Assembly: GCA_025175895.1 (NCBI GenBank)
Contig: CM045990.1
Coordinates: 60,451,704-60,515,703, forward strand
DNA: 64,000 nt
Origin: Wurfbainia villosa
Lineage: Eukaryota > Streptophyta > Magnoliopsida > Zingiberales > Zingiberaceae
Direction: 5' to 3'
The first letter of the stretch is position 1, and each line of letters starts with the position of its first letter. Under the pieces are notes generated by a model that was not told the origin of the DNA, did no database searches, and was given only the letters and a program-made list of their open reading frames with translations. Made by a program: the position numbers and the translations under genes. Positions 25,866-38,540 of the stretch are shown here, in pieces.

Positions 25866-25878
25866 GGCTCTGATACCA
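25866..25878 (-). other. Primer-binding site of B-2
   Basis: Minus strand TGGTATCAGAGCC, a perfect tRNA-Met-type site, one base from the 5' LTR. Confidence 0.92.
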
Positions 25879-25879
25879 C

Positions 25880-27555
25880 TGTTGGGTTTCCGGCACTGCG
25901 GCGTGTGTGTGTTCGATCATGTTTCGTAAACATGAGCACAGCGGAAGCAATAAAAATAATAAATACTCCTATTTATTACAACACACACAACACACGCATG
26001 CTATTACAACAAGTGTAGACATAACCGTAAATTAAAATTGCAATAAAAGGAAATTAAACTACGTTATACCTTCCGTATGACGTGTAGCGGGAACGGCATC
26101 AACCGGAACGATCCTCGTAAGAATCGTCTCTATCCGTATCCACGACGAGCTCGATGACTTCGCTAAGTCACGAGCTTCGCCTTCGATGGGTTACTAGCCT
26201 CGTGGTTGAAGACGACGTGATCGAGATGATCACGATCCGAATCCAAATTCGATCCAAAACGAAGTTCTCAAACTCGCTTCTCCGAGAGGTATTCACAACC
26301 GCTTGACGAATCCTTCATCCTCCACTCAGAGGATTACCGGAGATCAAATCCCGGTAAGTTAGCCGCTGTCGAGCACTCAACCGCCGCCCAAACGACGCCC
26401 GACGAGGAGAAGAAGCTGTCCAGAAAACTGGACAGCTTGGTGGAGGAGACGCAAGGGGAGGAAGGAAGCCGATGCCGGAGGAGCTAGGTCGGCAACACAA
26501 GCCGGGCGGCAACTTTGTGTTGGGCGGGCTAGGTTTGGATGATTGATTAGTTTAGGTTTAACAATCCCTTAAGCCCACTTTTTATAGAGAACTAATTCTC
26601 TTAATGGTTAATGGATCATATCCATAAAGCCCGTTAACCCGCTCCATTAAGATAAGTTAAAATAAACCAAACCATGATGGTTTATTTTAAGTTAAAACGA
26701 ACCTAACCAACTTTTGGTTCATTCGTTTAAAATAAACCAAACCCTTTGGTTTATTCTCATCCATTGGATTAGAACCAAACCATTTTGGTCCATCCATTAT
26801 GTCTTCATAAGACACGGCCCATCCACGCTTCCATTGCATCAAACAATTTCATGCTCGCTTATGTTTGGTCCAACCAGAGAATCCCATTCTCAAGCTCGTT
26901 TTAAATCCTTTGGATTACACTCGTTGTGCGTGTGACCAAATAGGTTCTCGGTTTATGTTGGCCGTCTATAATTAACCATTAATTATAGAACGATCATGAG
27001 TGGCACCTAGTAGTACATCATGATCCCCAATTAACCAAAAAGATCAACGGTGATCCGTAACTATTTCAAACCCTTCAAGAGCTCGAATGAATCGTGCCCC
27101 ATTCCCTTCACTCATCTTATACCCACTTGGTTCAGACATGGTCTATTGTGTCACCTCACTAGGTCGACTACGCCACACCTAGCCCAAGTATCATTTCCTC
27201 GCCCTACGGATTCTAGTTACTACATGTATCAAGAGTACTCTAAACATGTAATGCTTTGGCCAAAGACTTTAGTAACAATACGACGAGAGGCCATGGGTAT
27301 ACATCTCCTCGCAAGGAGTGGTGAATCCTTTATAGGCTATTCAAACACCTTCGATCACTTCGACTTATACCCAATCATCCCGGGTCCACATCTCCTTAGA
27401 GATGTTTGCTTAAGATGTCAAAGCATAAGTCTCCATGATCGATCCAATCGAATGAGTTTAAGATCCAATACTAAAACATGTATACTCAAATAGTGAATCT
27501 TCATTTATCATATAAATGGTTCATACATAAGGCATTGCCTTAGACATCTTTATAT
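25880..27555 (-). repeat. 5' LTR of B-2 (shortened, right end degraded)
   Basis: Starts TGTTGGGTTTCCGGC. It follows the 3' LTR copy with many small gaps, and a larger one near 27440 joins ATGATC to GATCCAATCG, removing about 370 bp. The terminal CATATATTACTAACA is altered to TTTATATTT. The exact end is uncertain by about 10 bp. Confidence 0.85.
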
Positions 27556-27824
27556 TTAGTTAATATATGCACAAGATGTTTTAAAATCGCTTTATATATG
27601 AAATTTATTACATAAATGAAGCTTCACTTTGAGTATACATCAATTCCTATCGATGAAATCACATCTCATATTGTCCATCAATGACCATGATAAAGCATGA
27701 GAGTAATTTGTTATGATAATAAGTGAGCATTCCTTGATGTAATCAAGTCTAATGTATCTAATTATCTAGCATTTATCGAAGATAAACTTGGACACCATCA
27801 ATTCTTTGTTGAGACTAGCATAAG
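27556..27824 (+). repeat. 3' LTR of B-1, first part
   Basis: Diverged match to the start of the B-1 5' LTR (TAGTTAATATATG, then TAAATGAAGCTTCACT, GAGTATACAT, CTTGGACACCATCAATTC, GAGACTAGCA). About 120 bp corresponding to 12175-12292 are missing at its right end. The last bases TAAG may be a damaged target duplication of E-1. Confidence 0.72.
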
Positions 27825-29608
27825 TGACATTTTTCCGCCGAAAACCGCTTTTACATGAAACCTAAGCCCACCACGGATCCGGCGAAGAAGTATAAAACAA
27901 ATTACATGTATGTGTTTAAAAACCCTAGATCTACCTTAGATCTAAGAGATAAGAGCTGTTACCCTCGATGCGATGCCTTCGCAAATCCCGCTCGGCCCAA
28001 AAGTCCGCTGAACTCGAGAGTGTCAAGTGCACACTCTCTATGGTATCCACACAAGCAATAGGTGGAGAAAACACACTTGAGTGTGCTAGCACTCCTTGGG
28101 TGTCTCAAGATGAGGAAGGAGGGAGAGAGAGCTTGAGAGGAGTTCCAAGGAAGATGATAATTAGAGTAACTCATCAAAATGAATTCACCATAACCCATAA
28201 TACCAAAGTGGCCACTTCATGGAAGGGGGTTACATGCATGCATGTAACTCCCATGACCCTTGGTCTCCTCATGATGTGGCACCACTGATGATAAGTCAAT
28301 GATGATGTGGAGCATCATCATTTGTCGCCATGCCTAGTCATCATCATGACATGGCATTTGGTCAAGTCAAACTTGACCTTTCATCTTCCCTCTCAAGTCA
28401 AGTCAAACTTGACTCTAATCTCCCATGGTTGATCAAATCTAACCACTTGACTCAAGTCAATTTAATTTAATGAATCTCTATTCATTAATTTAAATTGATT
28501 TGATGAATCAAATCTCAATTAGACTCATTCAACACTTGAATCAACTTGAGTCTAACTCAATTAGTCTAATTTGGATTACTCTTAATCCAATTTGGTTCAT
28601 CCCATGAACCTAATCCTCATGGTTCATCATATGAACCTAATCTCCATCTAATTGCTCTTATGTGTGTGACTTATAGGTTCTTGTAACGCTGGCAATGTCC
28701 CTAAACCGATTTAGGAACATAAGCAATGAGCGGTATCTAGCAACACATCATTGCTACCTAAGTTACAAGAATGTTGAGCTCCAACATCACCTTTGTGACT
28801 ACTAATTGTGACTCTCACAATATGTGACAATGTCCCTCTATCCTTGACATCTAGATTGACCAATCGAGGCATAGACCGTGTCATCCTCGCACAATCTAAA
28901 TCTTGAACTCCAAGTAGACTCACTCTAATCAAATGAGCTCAATATCTCATATTGACTCATTTGGGCATGGCCATGCACTTCGTGGTCTCACTCTATCAAG
29001 AATATCGATGTCACCCCCATATAGGAGGGATAGATCCCATCTACATCACTCACATCCTCCGCATAATTTGTTACATACCCAAAGAATCGCTTTTATAGTC
29101 CACCCATTTACGGGTGACGCTTGACGCCAAAGTATGCAACTCATGTAGGGAACCATGGTGACTTCGTGTCTAAGGACTAATAGTCATACTAATAGCCACA
29201 TGAGAAAGTATATGACACTCATATAACGATCCATGATACTTTCTCATGGCGTCATTCAAGATACATTCTCCAATGCATACCCATGTGTCAACTTGATATC
29301 TCATATCCATGACTTGTGAGATCAAGTCATCTTGTTGACCTACATGTTAGTCTCTACGCATTAACATTGTCCCCGAATGTTAATACTCGACTTAGAATGA
29401 TTAAGAGTAGTGTTCTCTATATCATCATTATCGATTCAACCAATCGATTGATATAGATAAGAACCTACTACTCAAGGACATTATTATATTTAGTTATTTG
29501 GCACCAATACAAGTAAATATAATAACCATGCCTTTATAAATAGGAATATGATACAATAAAGTCCATACAACAATCATCATATGATTGGCTCTAGGGCTTT
29601 CACTAACA
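27825..29608 (-). repeat. 3' LTR of E-1
   Basis: Ends GGGCTTTCACTAACA, then the tract ATCTCCCACTAG at 29609. The 20-bp palindrome GTTACATGCATGCATGTAAC is at 28229-28248. Compared with the 5' LTR, GGCCGGCC-type words are shortened (for example near 28210 and 28325). Confidence 0.92.
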
Positions 29609-29618
29609 ATCTCCCACT
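29609..29618 (-). other. Polypurine tract of E-1
   Basis: Minus strand AGTGGGAGAT directly before the 3' LTR, as in E-2 at 53484-53493. Confidence 0.8.
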
Positions 29619-29622
29619 AGCA

Positions 29623-32600
29623 CTAGTGCCAATCACCGTAGTATCTAATACCCAATGACCTAGTGTGACCATGCCAAAGCCTTGGTCAAGGGATCTCGCG
29701 ATGTTAGCCATCTCCTCTATCGATGATCTCTCGAATGAGATGGAAGAGTATGTGTTTGGTCGTAATCGCCTCCATTGTTGTCACAATAGAGCTCTATAGG
29801 ATCCAATGCTAGGAACCACCCCAAGCTCAAGAATGAACTTGCGATCCAAATCGCTTCCTCACGCTTCTGATGCGCCGATATACTTCTGTAGTAGAATCAA
29901 GAATCGTGTCCTCGCTCAACTCTTCCACCACATCGCCACCATTCAAGCAAAACACGAACCCTCGACCGCGATCTATAATCATCCCGCCGGGCTTTGAAGC
30001 CGCATCGCCAGTAACCCTTTACGCCTAGCTCCTCATCGCCTTCCAAATATCAAGAAATATTCTTTAGTCCTTCTCAAGTACTTAAGAATATTCTGATCGC
30101 TATCCGGACGCCACCGATCTCGATCGTATCTACTGCCATGCTCAAAGCATACGAGACATCGTGACGAGTACACAACATGGCGCATATGATAGATCCTATA
30201 GCGTATGCGTATGGGATCTTATCCATGCGCTCTCTCCTCTCTAGAAGAGGGACTTTGAGTCTTCGAAGACTCACACCATGTGACATCGCGTAAGTCCTTT
30301 CTGGAATTCTCGCATGGCAAACCAAGTAATACCGTGTCAATGTATGTACCGACTTAGGCCAAGCAATCTCTTAGATCTATCTCTATAGATCTTGATGCCT
30401 AGAATACAGTCCGCTTCACCTAAGTCCTTCATTGAGAAGCACGCCCTCACCAAGTCTTCACATCAGAGCTTAAGGGATGTCATTCCCAATGAGTAGTATG
30501 TCATCCACATATAAGATAAGGAACACAATCGTGTTCCCATTAACCCTCTTGTAGACACTGTGGTTCATCTTCATTCTGATGAAACCAAACTGCTTGATCG
30601 CATCATCGAATCAAGATTCCAGCCCGAGAAGCTTGCTTTAGCCCATAAATGGACCTTGCACTTGCATACCTTCCCAAGATGCCGTGGATCTACAAAACCT
30701 CGTGTTGTGTCATGTACACATCCTCGAGTAAGTTTCATTCGTAAACGCGGCTTTGACATCCATCCGCCAGATCTCATAATCGTGGTATGTCGCAATAGCA
30801 AGCAAGATCCGAATGGACTTAAACATCGCCATCGAGAAAAGGTTTCATCATAGTCAATACCATGAATTTGCTTGAAACCTTTAGCCACCAATCGCCCTTA
30901 TAGGTATGCGTAAGTCCATCCATGCCGGGCCTTTTCTCCTAAAGACCCACTTACACCCAATGGGTTTGACTCTTCGTGGATCAACCAAAGTCCATACTTG
31001 GTTAGTGTACATGGATTCCATCTCGATCTCATGGCCTCTAGCCATTTCTCGTAACTGGCTCATCACAGCCTTCGATAGGAGGTAGGCTCATTCTCAATGA
31101 GCATAACGTCATGGTCGACAAGAGAAATGAGTATCTCTCAGCCGACGACGCACTCATCATCGACCGCAAGAGGTAGGTCTACGAACAGTGGTTGCTCCAC
31201 AACTCTTGTGCAACAACCTCATCACCCACAACACTTTGTGGTTCCCTGCTCAACCTCCATCAAGGCCTCAGCATGGTCCTTATCTTGAATTTCTTCAAGA
31301 TCGGTTGTATTCCCACTAGTTTTTCTAGAAACAAAATCCCTTTCTAGAAAAACCCCGCCTTTTGCCACAAACACTTTAGCCGATCGAATGTAGAAGTAAT
31401 ATCCTCAGTATCCTTGGGATATCCAACAAAATAGCACCTATCGGATTTGGGTCCCTTGTCCGAGACTTGACGTCGAACGAAGCCTCACAACCCCAAATCC
31501 TCATAAAAGACATCTTGGGATTTTTCCCCGTCTATATCAGATATGGTGTCTTTACCACAACCTTGATGGTACACTGCTAAGGGTAAAGGTCTGCCGTGTC
31601 AGAGCATATCCTCAAAAGGATATAGAAGATCTGCGGTGACTCATCATAGATCGCATTCATATCCAATAGGTACGATTCCTCCTTTCGATACACCATTCCA
31701 CCGTGGTGTTCCAGAGGAGTGAGTTGGGATAGAATCCCACACTCACCTAGATAGTCACGAAACTCATGGCTAAGGTATTCACCACCTCGATCCGATCAAG
31801 TATCTTAATACTCTTGCCAAGTCGGTTTTGTACTTCATTCTTGAATTCTTTGAACTTTTCAAAGGATTCTGATTTATGTGTCATAAGATACACATAACCA
31901 TATCTATCAAGTCATCAAGAATGTAATGAAGTACCAGAATCACCTCTAGCAAAGAATATTGAAAGGACCACATACATCACTATGTATAAGTCCTAACAAA
32001 TCGCTGCTCTTTCGCTATGTCCACTAAAGGGAGTCTTGGTCATCTTGCCTAAAAGGCAAGACTATGTCTCATATGATTCAAAATAACGAAAGTCCTTCCG
32101 GCGAACATACTGGACATGCGAGCAATGTACAAATAAGTATAATGGAGCCCATATTAGCAATATGTAACTGAACGATCATTTGACTTGAACCTCTTGGTAC
32201 TTATGTTATAGATAGGGCTCTCTAAGTCTAGAAAGTAGAGTCCGTTCATTAGAGGTGCACTACAATAGAACATATCATTTAAATAAAATGAACAACATTT
32301 GTTCTTTATTATAAATGAAAATCCTTTCTTGTCCAAACAAGAAAGCGAAATGATGTTCTTAGTTAAAGCGGGCACATAACAACATTCATCTAATTCTAGT
32401 ACAAGCCCGGAGGCGAGAGATAGATCATAAGTTCCTCTGACAGCGACAACCCTTGCTCCATTGCCTACTCGTTGGTCCACCTGCCCTTTGTCAATGCCTG
32501 CTATTTCTGCCTACACATTGGTACAAATGTGAGATGCACATCCAGTATCTAATACCCATGATGAAGAAATAGATAGATTGACTTCTATAACATTTATACC

Positions 32601-33416
32601 TGAAGTAGAAGTCTCACTTCTCTTCTTCTTAAGATCTTCCAGGTATGCCTTGCGATTCGCTTCCAATGTCGGCTTCCTTACGGTGGAAGCAAGCCCCTTC
32701 CTTGGCTACCCCTCCTTTGGGTTTAAGTTCTTTGCCTTTGCCCTTGGCTTGGGACTTTCCCTTACCTTTAGGCTTGCCCTTGCCTTTCTTCTAGTGTACC
32801 ATCAAAATGGTGTCAGATTTTCCCTTCTTAAGGTTAAGCTCTGATTCTCAACATCTTTGAGCATTTCAAATATGGCTTATCAATTTCATTCATGTTATAA
32901 TTCATGACAAATTGATTGAAGGCTCTTGGCAAAGATTGCAAGATTAGGTCGGTCCAACTCTTGGCCAAGTGGGAATCCCGACCTTTGTAGGTTTTCTACC
33001 CGATCATCAATCATCTTGAGTACATATGTACCTCAGAGTCCCTTCTTGCATTTTGGACCCAAATAATGCCTTAGAGACTTCATATCTCTCATGCCTAGCT
33101 TGTCCTTGATATAGTTGGAAGATGTCCAACCATATCATAAGCATTCATGAACTCGTGTTTTATACGAAGCTCGAGTTCATGGTCGCGAGCATTAGACATG
33201 ACACATCTAATGCATCATCTTGATGCTTCTTGTAAGCATCTTTGTTTGTCGTCGAGGCGATTGGCGGAGAGGTGCCTCGGAATGGTGCTCGGGCGTCTGA
33301 CTTCCTTTCTTGGGTGAGAACAATTCTCGAGTTCTGTACGATCCGGAAATTTGCTCCATTGAGCTTGTCCTTCTCAAGGACAGATCGCAGAGAGAGTGTT
33401 CGTGTTTGTTTGACAT
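29623..33416 (-). pseudogene. gag-pol: E-1 gag-pol (heavily frame-shifted)
   Basis: Minus strand. Gag ATG at 33414-33416, with one extra A shortly after the start that shifts the frame. Recognisable parts: LRSVLEKDKLNGANF (near 33360-33400), zinc-knuckle region near 32690, protease approach near 32550, VGNGARVVAV (near 32450), integrase near 31780-32010, RT with YVDD at 30500-30511, and an RNase H that keeps the ADSTTEAEY-CDN interval lost in E-2 (about 29720-29930, in altered form). The stop is at 29623-29625. Numerous short gaps relative to E-2 break every frame. Confidence 0.86.
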
Positions 33417-35030
33417 AGTAATCTACAACATACAATGCAGAGAATTAATATCATATTCCTTTTATCATTTAATTAGGCCTTTAATCAAATGATGCTCCCA
33501 CTAAATTATAGGAATTTTGTAGAATCGAGTTATGGATGTGGTCAAACCACTTTTACTAGATTCATACAAACTAGCTATAATTCTTGTGGGACAAGATCCA
33601 CATCATACTAAGCCTTGAGTTAGCTTTGGCTAAATCGCCCAAGACTTAATGCGATCGGTGGGTAACACATTACGATTACATCTCTATGCAACTCTTGTCT
33701 ATTGGATTAAGACCCACATTTAAAAAGACCTTGAGTTAGCTTTGGCTAAATCGCCCAAGATTTAGTGTAAATGCGATCTTAACCTATCTTTCCAACGATT
33801 GGAATATGCCTATAGTTCTACTCGATCCAATTGAGTTAACTAGTTTTGCTCAATCTAATTGAGCTTACTCTAACCCAGTCGTGATAGGCGGGACCAAGAT
33901 TGTCCCTCCGCACCCTACCAAGATAATATGCGTTGCTCTGCTTTGGCGGATTCAGCAACAACAAATGATCGAGGTAGTGATGGGTATCAAGGCTCATTAG
34001 GCATTTTGAGTTGATTCGATTATGATCTAATCTAATCGTAATGTGTATCTTATACGCATTTAGGCCTTTATTATCCTATATTAGCATGCATCATATACAT
34101 ACATTAATTATTCTAGCATGCATCATATACATACAAGAAAATTAACCTAGCATGAATCATATACATACAAACATGTTTCTACTAGCATGCATCACATACA
34201 TACAAGCAAAATCAATTAAATATACATATATATATATCAACATATATATATATATCATTAAATGTGATATAGTCATGGCCCTACTACGATCTTCTCAAGC
34301 CAATGAGAAGATCGGACGATCAACCTAAGGCTAGCGGCTTCTCAGCGCTTCCTTTGGCCGCCATGTGTCGTCACCCTTCTCGTAAGCTCGTCTTCAAGTG
34401 GACTTTCCACGCTCCATTTTGTACATTACAAATATGAAACTTCGAGTTACATTCGAGTCTAAAACTATTTACAACTAGAATATTAAAGAATAGGTGACGC
34501 GCAGTCGCAAACACTTTACAACACGCCTGACCACAAAAGCGGCCTTGAGTATTATGAATTTCAACACACATAATCCAATTATATTGGGTTATTGTGCCAT
34601 GACAATCAAAGAATTATACATAATTCTAAATTATGTATTTTTTTCAGTAATTTTCTATAATTTTTCCTAATTTATTTCAATTTATGAGTCAACTCTCCGT
34701 TTGGTCCCGCGGTTTCAAGTAGTGATCGCGGGACATGGCCCCTTTAGGGATAGGGCAGCGCCCTACTCACAAAATAAACTTTGCGAGTGTCCCTACAATG
34801 ATCTTACAGCGACTTAAGTCGCTGTCCCAAAAACCTAAAGCGAGAACTGCCGATTTGAGAGTTTTCTCGGCCAGTTGAAGCCTACGAGTGTCCCAACACT
34901 CGTTGCTTGACTCTCTGAGAAAAATACCCAAAAATTCTATAAAATAAGAAAATTTACAGAAACATATAAATCTGTAATTTTTATATCTAATATAAAAATA
35001 CAAAAAGGAAACACATACATGCTTCCACGT
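33417..35030 (-). other. Untranslated leader of E-1
   Basis: Contains two copies of a block of about 38 bp with the hairpin word TTAGCTTTGGCTAA at 33620-33633 and 33736-33749. It also has four units of about 32 bp with GCATGCATCATATACATAC at 34080-34205 and a TA-rich stretch at 34220-34260. The counterpart is E-2 48132-49793. Confidence 0.75.
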
Positions 35031-35042
35031 GGCTCTGATACC
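35031..35042 (-). other. Primer-binding site of E-1
   Basis: Minus strand GGTATCAGAGCC, three bases from the 5' LTR; the leading T of the site is changed. Confidence 0.85.
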
Positions 35043-35045
35043 CTT

Positions 35046-36827
35046 TGTTGGGATTTTCGAGGCAAAACCGCTTTTTGCGTTGCGAAACCTCGGAAGCCCC
35101 CCACGGATCCGTCTGAAGATAGTATTAAAACAAAACATGTATGTGCTTACAAAAACCCTAGATCTACCTTAGATCTAAGAGAGGTTAGATCATTACCCTC
35201 GATCGATGCCCTTCGCAAATCCGCTCGTCCAAAAGTCGAACTCGAGAGTGTCAAGTGCACACTCCTCTATGGTATCCACACAAGCAATAGGTGGAGAAAA
35301 ACAAACTTGAGTGTGTGCTAGCACTCCTTGGTCTCGGCAAGATGAGGAAGGAGAGGGAGAGCTTGAGAGGAAAAGGTTCCAAGGAAGAAGATGAAGTAAT
35401 GGAATGAGTAACTCACCAAATGAATTCACTTAATAACCCTAAAGTGGCCGGCCACTTCATGGAAGGGGTTACATGCATGCATGTAACTCTCATGACCCTT
35501 GGTCTCCCTCATGATGTGGCACCAATTGACCAAGTCAATGATGATGTGGAGCATCATCATTGGCCGGCCATGCCTAGTCATCATCATGACATGGCATTTG
35601 GTCAAGTCAAACTTGACCTTTCATCTTCCCTCTCAAGTCAAGTCAAACTTGACCTCTAATCTCCCATGGTTGATCAAATCTAACCACTTGACTCAAGTCA
35701 ATTTATTTTAATGAATCTCTATTCATTAATTTAAATTGATTTGATGAATCAAATCTAAATTAGACTCATTCAACACTTGAATCAACTTGAGTCTAACTCA
35801 ATTAGTCTAATTTGGATTACTCTTAATCCAATTTGGTTCATCCCATGAACCTTATCCTCATGGTTCATCATATGAACCTAATCTCCATCTAATTGCTCTT
35901 ATGTGTGTGACCCTATAGGTTCTTGTAACGTTGGCAATGTCCCTAAACCGATTTAGGAACATAAGCAATGAGCGGTATCTAACAACACATCATTGCTACC
36001 CAAGTTACAAGAATGTTGAGCTCCAACATCACCTTTGTGACTACTAATTGTGACTCTCACAATATGTGACAATGTCCCTCTATCCTTGACATCTAGATTG
36101 ACCAATCGAGGCATAGACCGTGTCATCCTCGGTACAATCTAAATCTTGAACTCCAAGTAGACTCACTCTAATCAAATGAGCTCAATATCTCATATTGACT
36201 CATTTGGGCATGGCCATGCACTTCGTGGTCTCACTCTATCAAGAATATCGATGTCACCCCCGTCATATAGGAGGGATAGATCCCATCTACATCACTCACA
36301 TCCCTCCGCATAATTCGTTACATACCCAGTAATCGCCTTTATAGTCCACCCATTTACGGGTGACGTTTGACGAAGCCAAAGTATGCAATTCATTATGTAG
36401 GGAACCATGGTGACTTCAGGTCTAAGGACTAATAGTCATACTAATAGCCACATGAGAAAGTATATGACACTCATATAACGATCCATGATACTTTCTCATG
36501 GCGGGTCATTCAATATACATTCTCCAATGCATACCCATGTGTCAACTTGATATCTCATATCCATGACTTGTGAGATCAAGTCATCTTGTTGACCTACATG
36601 CTAGTCTCTACGCATTAACATTGTCCCTGAATGTTAATACTCGACTAGGAATGATTAAGAGTAGTGTTCTCTATATCATCTCATTATCGATTCAACCAAT
36701 CGATTGATATAGATAAGAACCTACTACTCAAGGACATTATTATATTTAGTTATTTGGCACCAATACAAGTAAATATAATAACCATGCCTTAATAAATAGG
36801 AATATGATACAATAAAGTCCATACAAC
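35046..36827 (-). repeat. 5' LTR of E-1 (outer end truncated)
   Basis: Starts TGTTGGGATTTTCGAGGC and stops at CCATACAAC, where the 3' LTR continues for about 37 bp to CTAACA. The 20-bp palindrome is at 35468-35487. Confidence 0.9.
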
Positions 36828-38540
36828 GTAAGACTTATATGGTCACACACAAAGAACATGTTGTCAGATGATATTCATTTTAGTTTGACTTATACATTGA
36901 ATTAGATCTTGATCATGGAGACTTATGCTTAGACATCTTAAAACATGATCGAAGGAGATGTGGACTCAAATGATGATTGAATGACCATCATGTATGATCG
37001 AAGGTGTTTGAATAGCCTATAAAGGATTCACCACTCCTTGCGAGGAGATGTATACCCATGGCCTCTCGTTGGATTGTTACTAAAGTCTTTGGCCAAAACA
37101 TTACATGTTTAGAGGGATTACTCTTGATACGTGAGTAAAGTCTAGAACTGTTTAGAGATAAAATGATACTTGGGGCTAGGTGTGGCGTGAATCATGCATC
37201 GAGGGACACAATAGACCATGTCCTAAACCAAGTGGGTATAAGATGAGTGAAGAATGGGGGCACGATTTATAAGCACGGGTTGAAAATAGTTCGTTGATCT
37301 CTTCGCCTAATTGGGGATCATGATGTACTACTAGGTGCCACTTGATGATCTTCTATAATTAATGGTAATTAATAGAGGCCAACATAAGAACCTATTTGGT
37401 CCTATTTGGACAACGACAAGAGTGTAATCCAAAGGATTTAAAACGAGCTTGAGAATGAGATTCTCTATAGGAGAGAAACTATGTTTGGTTGGACCAAACA
37501 TAAAGCAGTATGAAATTGTTTCATGCAATGGAAGCGTGGATGGGCTGCGTCTTATGAAGGCGTAATAGATGGACGTAAAATGGTTTGGTTCTAATCCAAT
37601 GGATAAGATAGAATAAACCAAGGTTTGGTTTATTTTAATAAAGGAACCAAAAGTTGGTTAATTCGTTTTAACTTAAAATAAACCATCATGGTTTGGTTTA
37701 TTTTAACTTATCTTAATGGAGTTAGGGCTTTATGGATATGATCCATTAACCATTAAGAGAATTAGTTCTCTATAAAAGTGGGCTTCGATTGTTAAACCCT
37801 AATCCAAAATCAAAACCCTAGCCTCCAAGGAGTTGCCGCCAACCTGGTTGTGCCGCCCAACCTCCTTGCCGCCAAACTTGATTGTGCTGCCGTCAAGACC
37901 CTTGCTCGGCCGTCAAGCCTCCAGCGGTGAACCTCCGGCGACCAGTGATCCTAAAAGTTTCGCATCAGCGAGCTTTGTCTCTAGCTTGTCTTGGCGGCGC
38001 TACTGAGCTTTCTCTCCGTCGGAGCCGACGGCGGCGTACGCAGTGCTCGACAGCGCTAATATACCGGGATTTGATCTCCGGTAATCTCTGACTGGAGGGC
38101 GAAGGACGGTGATCAAATCGGTTGTGAATACCTCTCGGAGAAGCAAGTCTTGAGACTTGTTTTTAGGTCCGAATTTGGATTCGGATCGTGATCATCTCTC
38201 GATCACGCTGCCTTCAACACGAGGCTAGTAACCCGTCTAAGAGCGAAGCTCGTGGTTTAGCGAAGTCATCGAGGCTCGGCGTGGATCTGGATAGAGGCGA
38301 TTCTTACGAGGATCGTTCGGTTGAACCCGTTCCATTACTACATAAAGGTATAACCGTAGCATTTTAATTTTTTATTGCAAATTTTAATTTACGGTTATGT
38401 CTACACTTGTTGTAATAGCATGCGTGTGTTGTGTGTGTTGTAATAAATAGGAGTATTTATTATTTTTAATTGCTTCCGCTGTTCTCATGTTTACGAAAAA
38501 TGATCGAACACACACACGCTGCGGTGCCGGAAACCCAACA
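36828..38540 (+). repeat. 3' LTR of B-1, second part
   Basis: Resumes with GTAAGACTTATATGG, corresponding to about 12288 in the 5' LTR, and runs to AACCCAACA at 38540, followed by GAAAG. It is shorter than the 5' LTR copy because of many small gaps, and the 11-bp hairpin seen at 13514 is lost. Confidence 0.85.

Larger units (their letters stand above)
18790..27555 (-). mobile_element. Element B-2: minus-strand copia element inside B-1
   Basis: 3' LTR 18790-20933, internal region 20934-25879, 5' LTR 25880 to about 27555. It lies in the RNase H region of B-1, opposite in orientation. The left flank is GTGGT; no matching copy exists at the right end, where the LTR terminus is also degraded, so the right junction has been rearranged. 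Confidence 0.88.
27825..36827 (-). mobile_element. Element E-1: minus-strand copia element in the B-1 3' LTR
   Basis: 3' LTR 27825-29608, internal 29609-35045, 5' LTR 35046-36827. The B-1 LTR lies on both sides. The target duplication is imperfect: TAAG at 27821-27824 and GTAAG at 36828-36832. The outer end of the 5' LTR lacks the last 35-40 bp expected from other E LTRs. Confidence 0.9.
11889..38540 (+). mobile_element. Element B-1: plus-strand copia element, split by B-2 and E-1
   Basis: Flanked by GAAAG (11884-11888 and 38541-38545) within the D-1 5' LTR. 5' LTR 11889-14076, primer site, leader, gag-pol 15362-18789, then B-2, then 3' LTR in two parts (about 27556-27824 and 36828-38540) around E-1. 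The end of RNase H and the polypurine tract of B-1 are missing between 18789 and 27556, so a deletion accompanied or followed the B-2 insertion. Confidence 0.9.
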
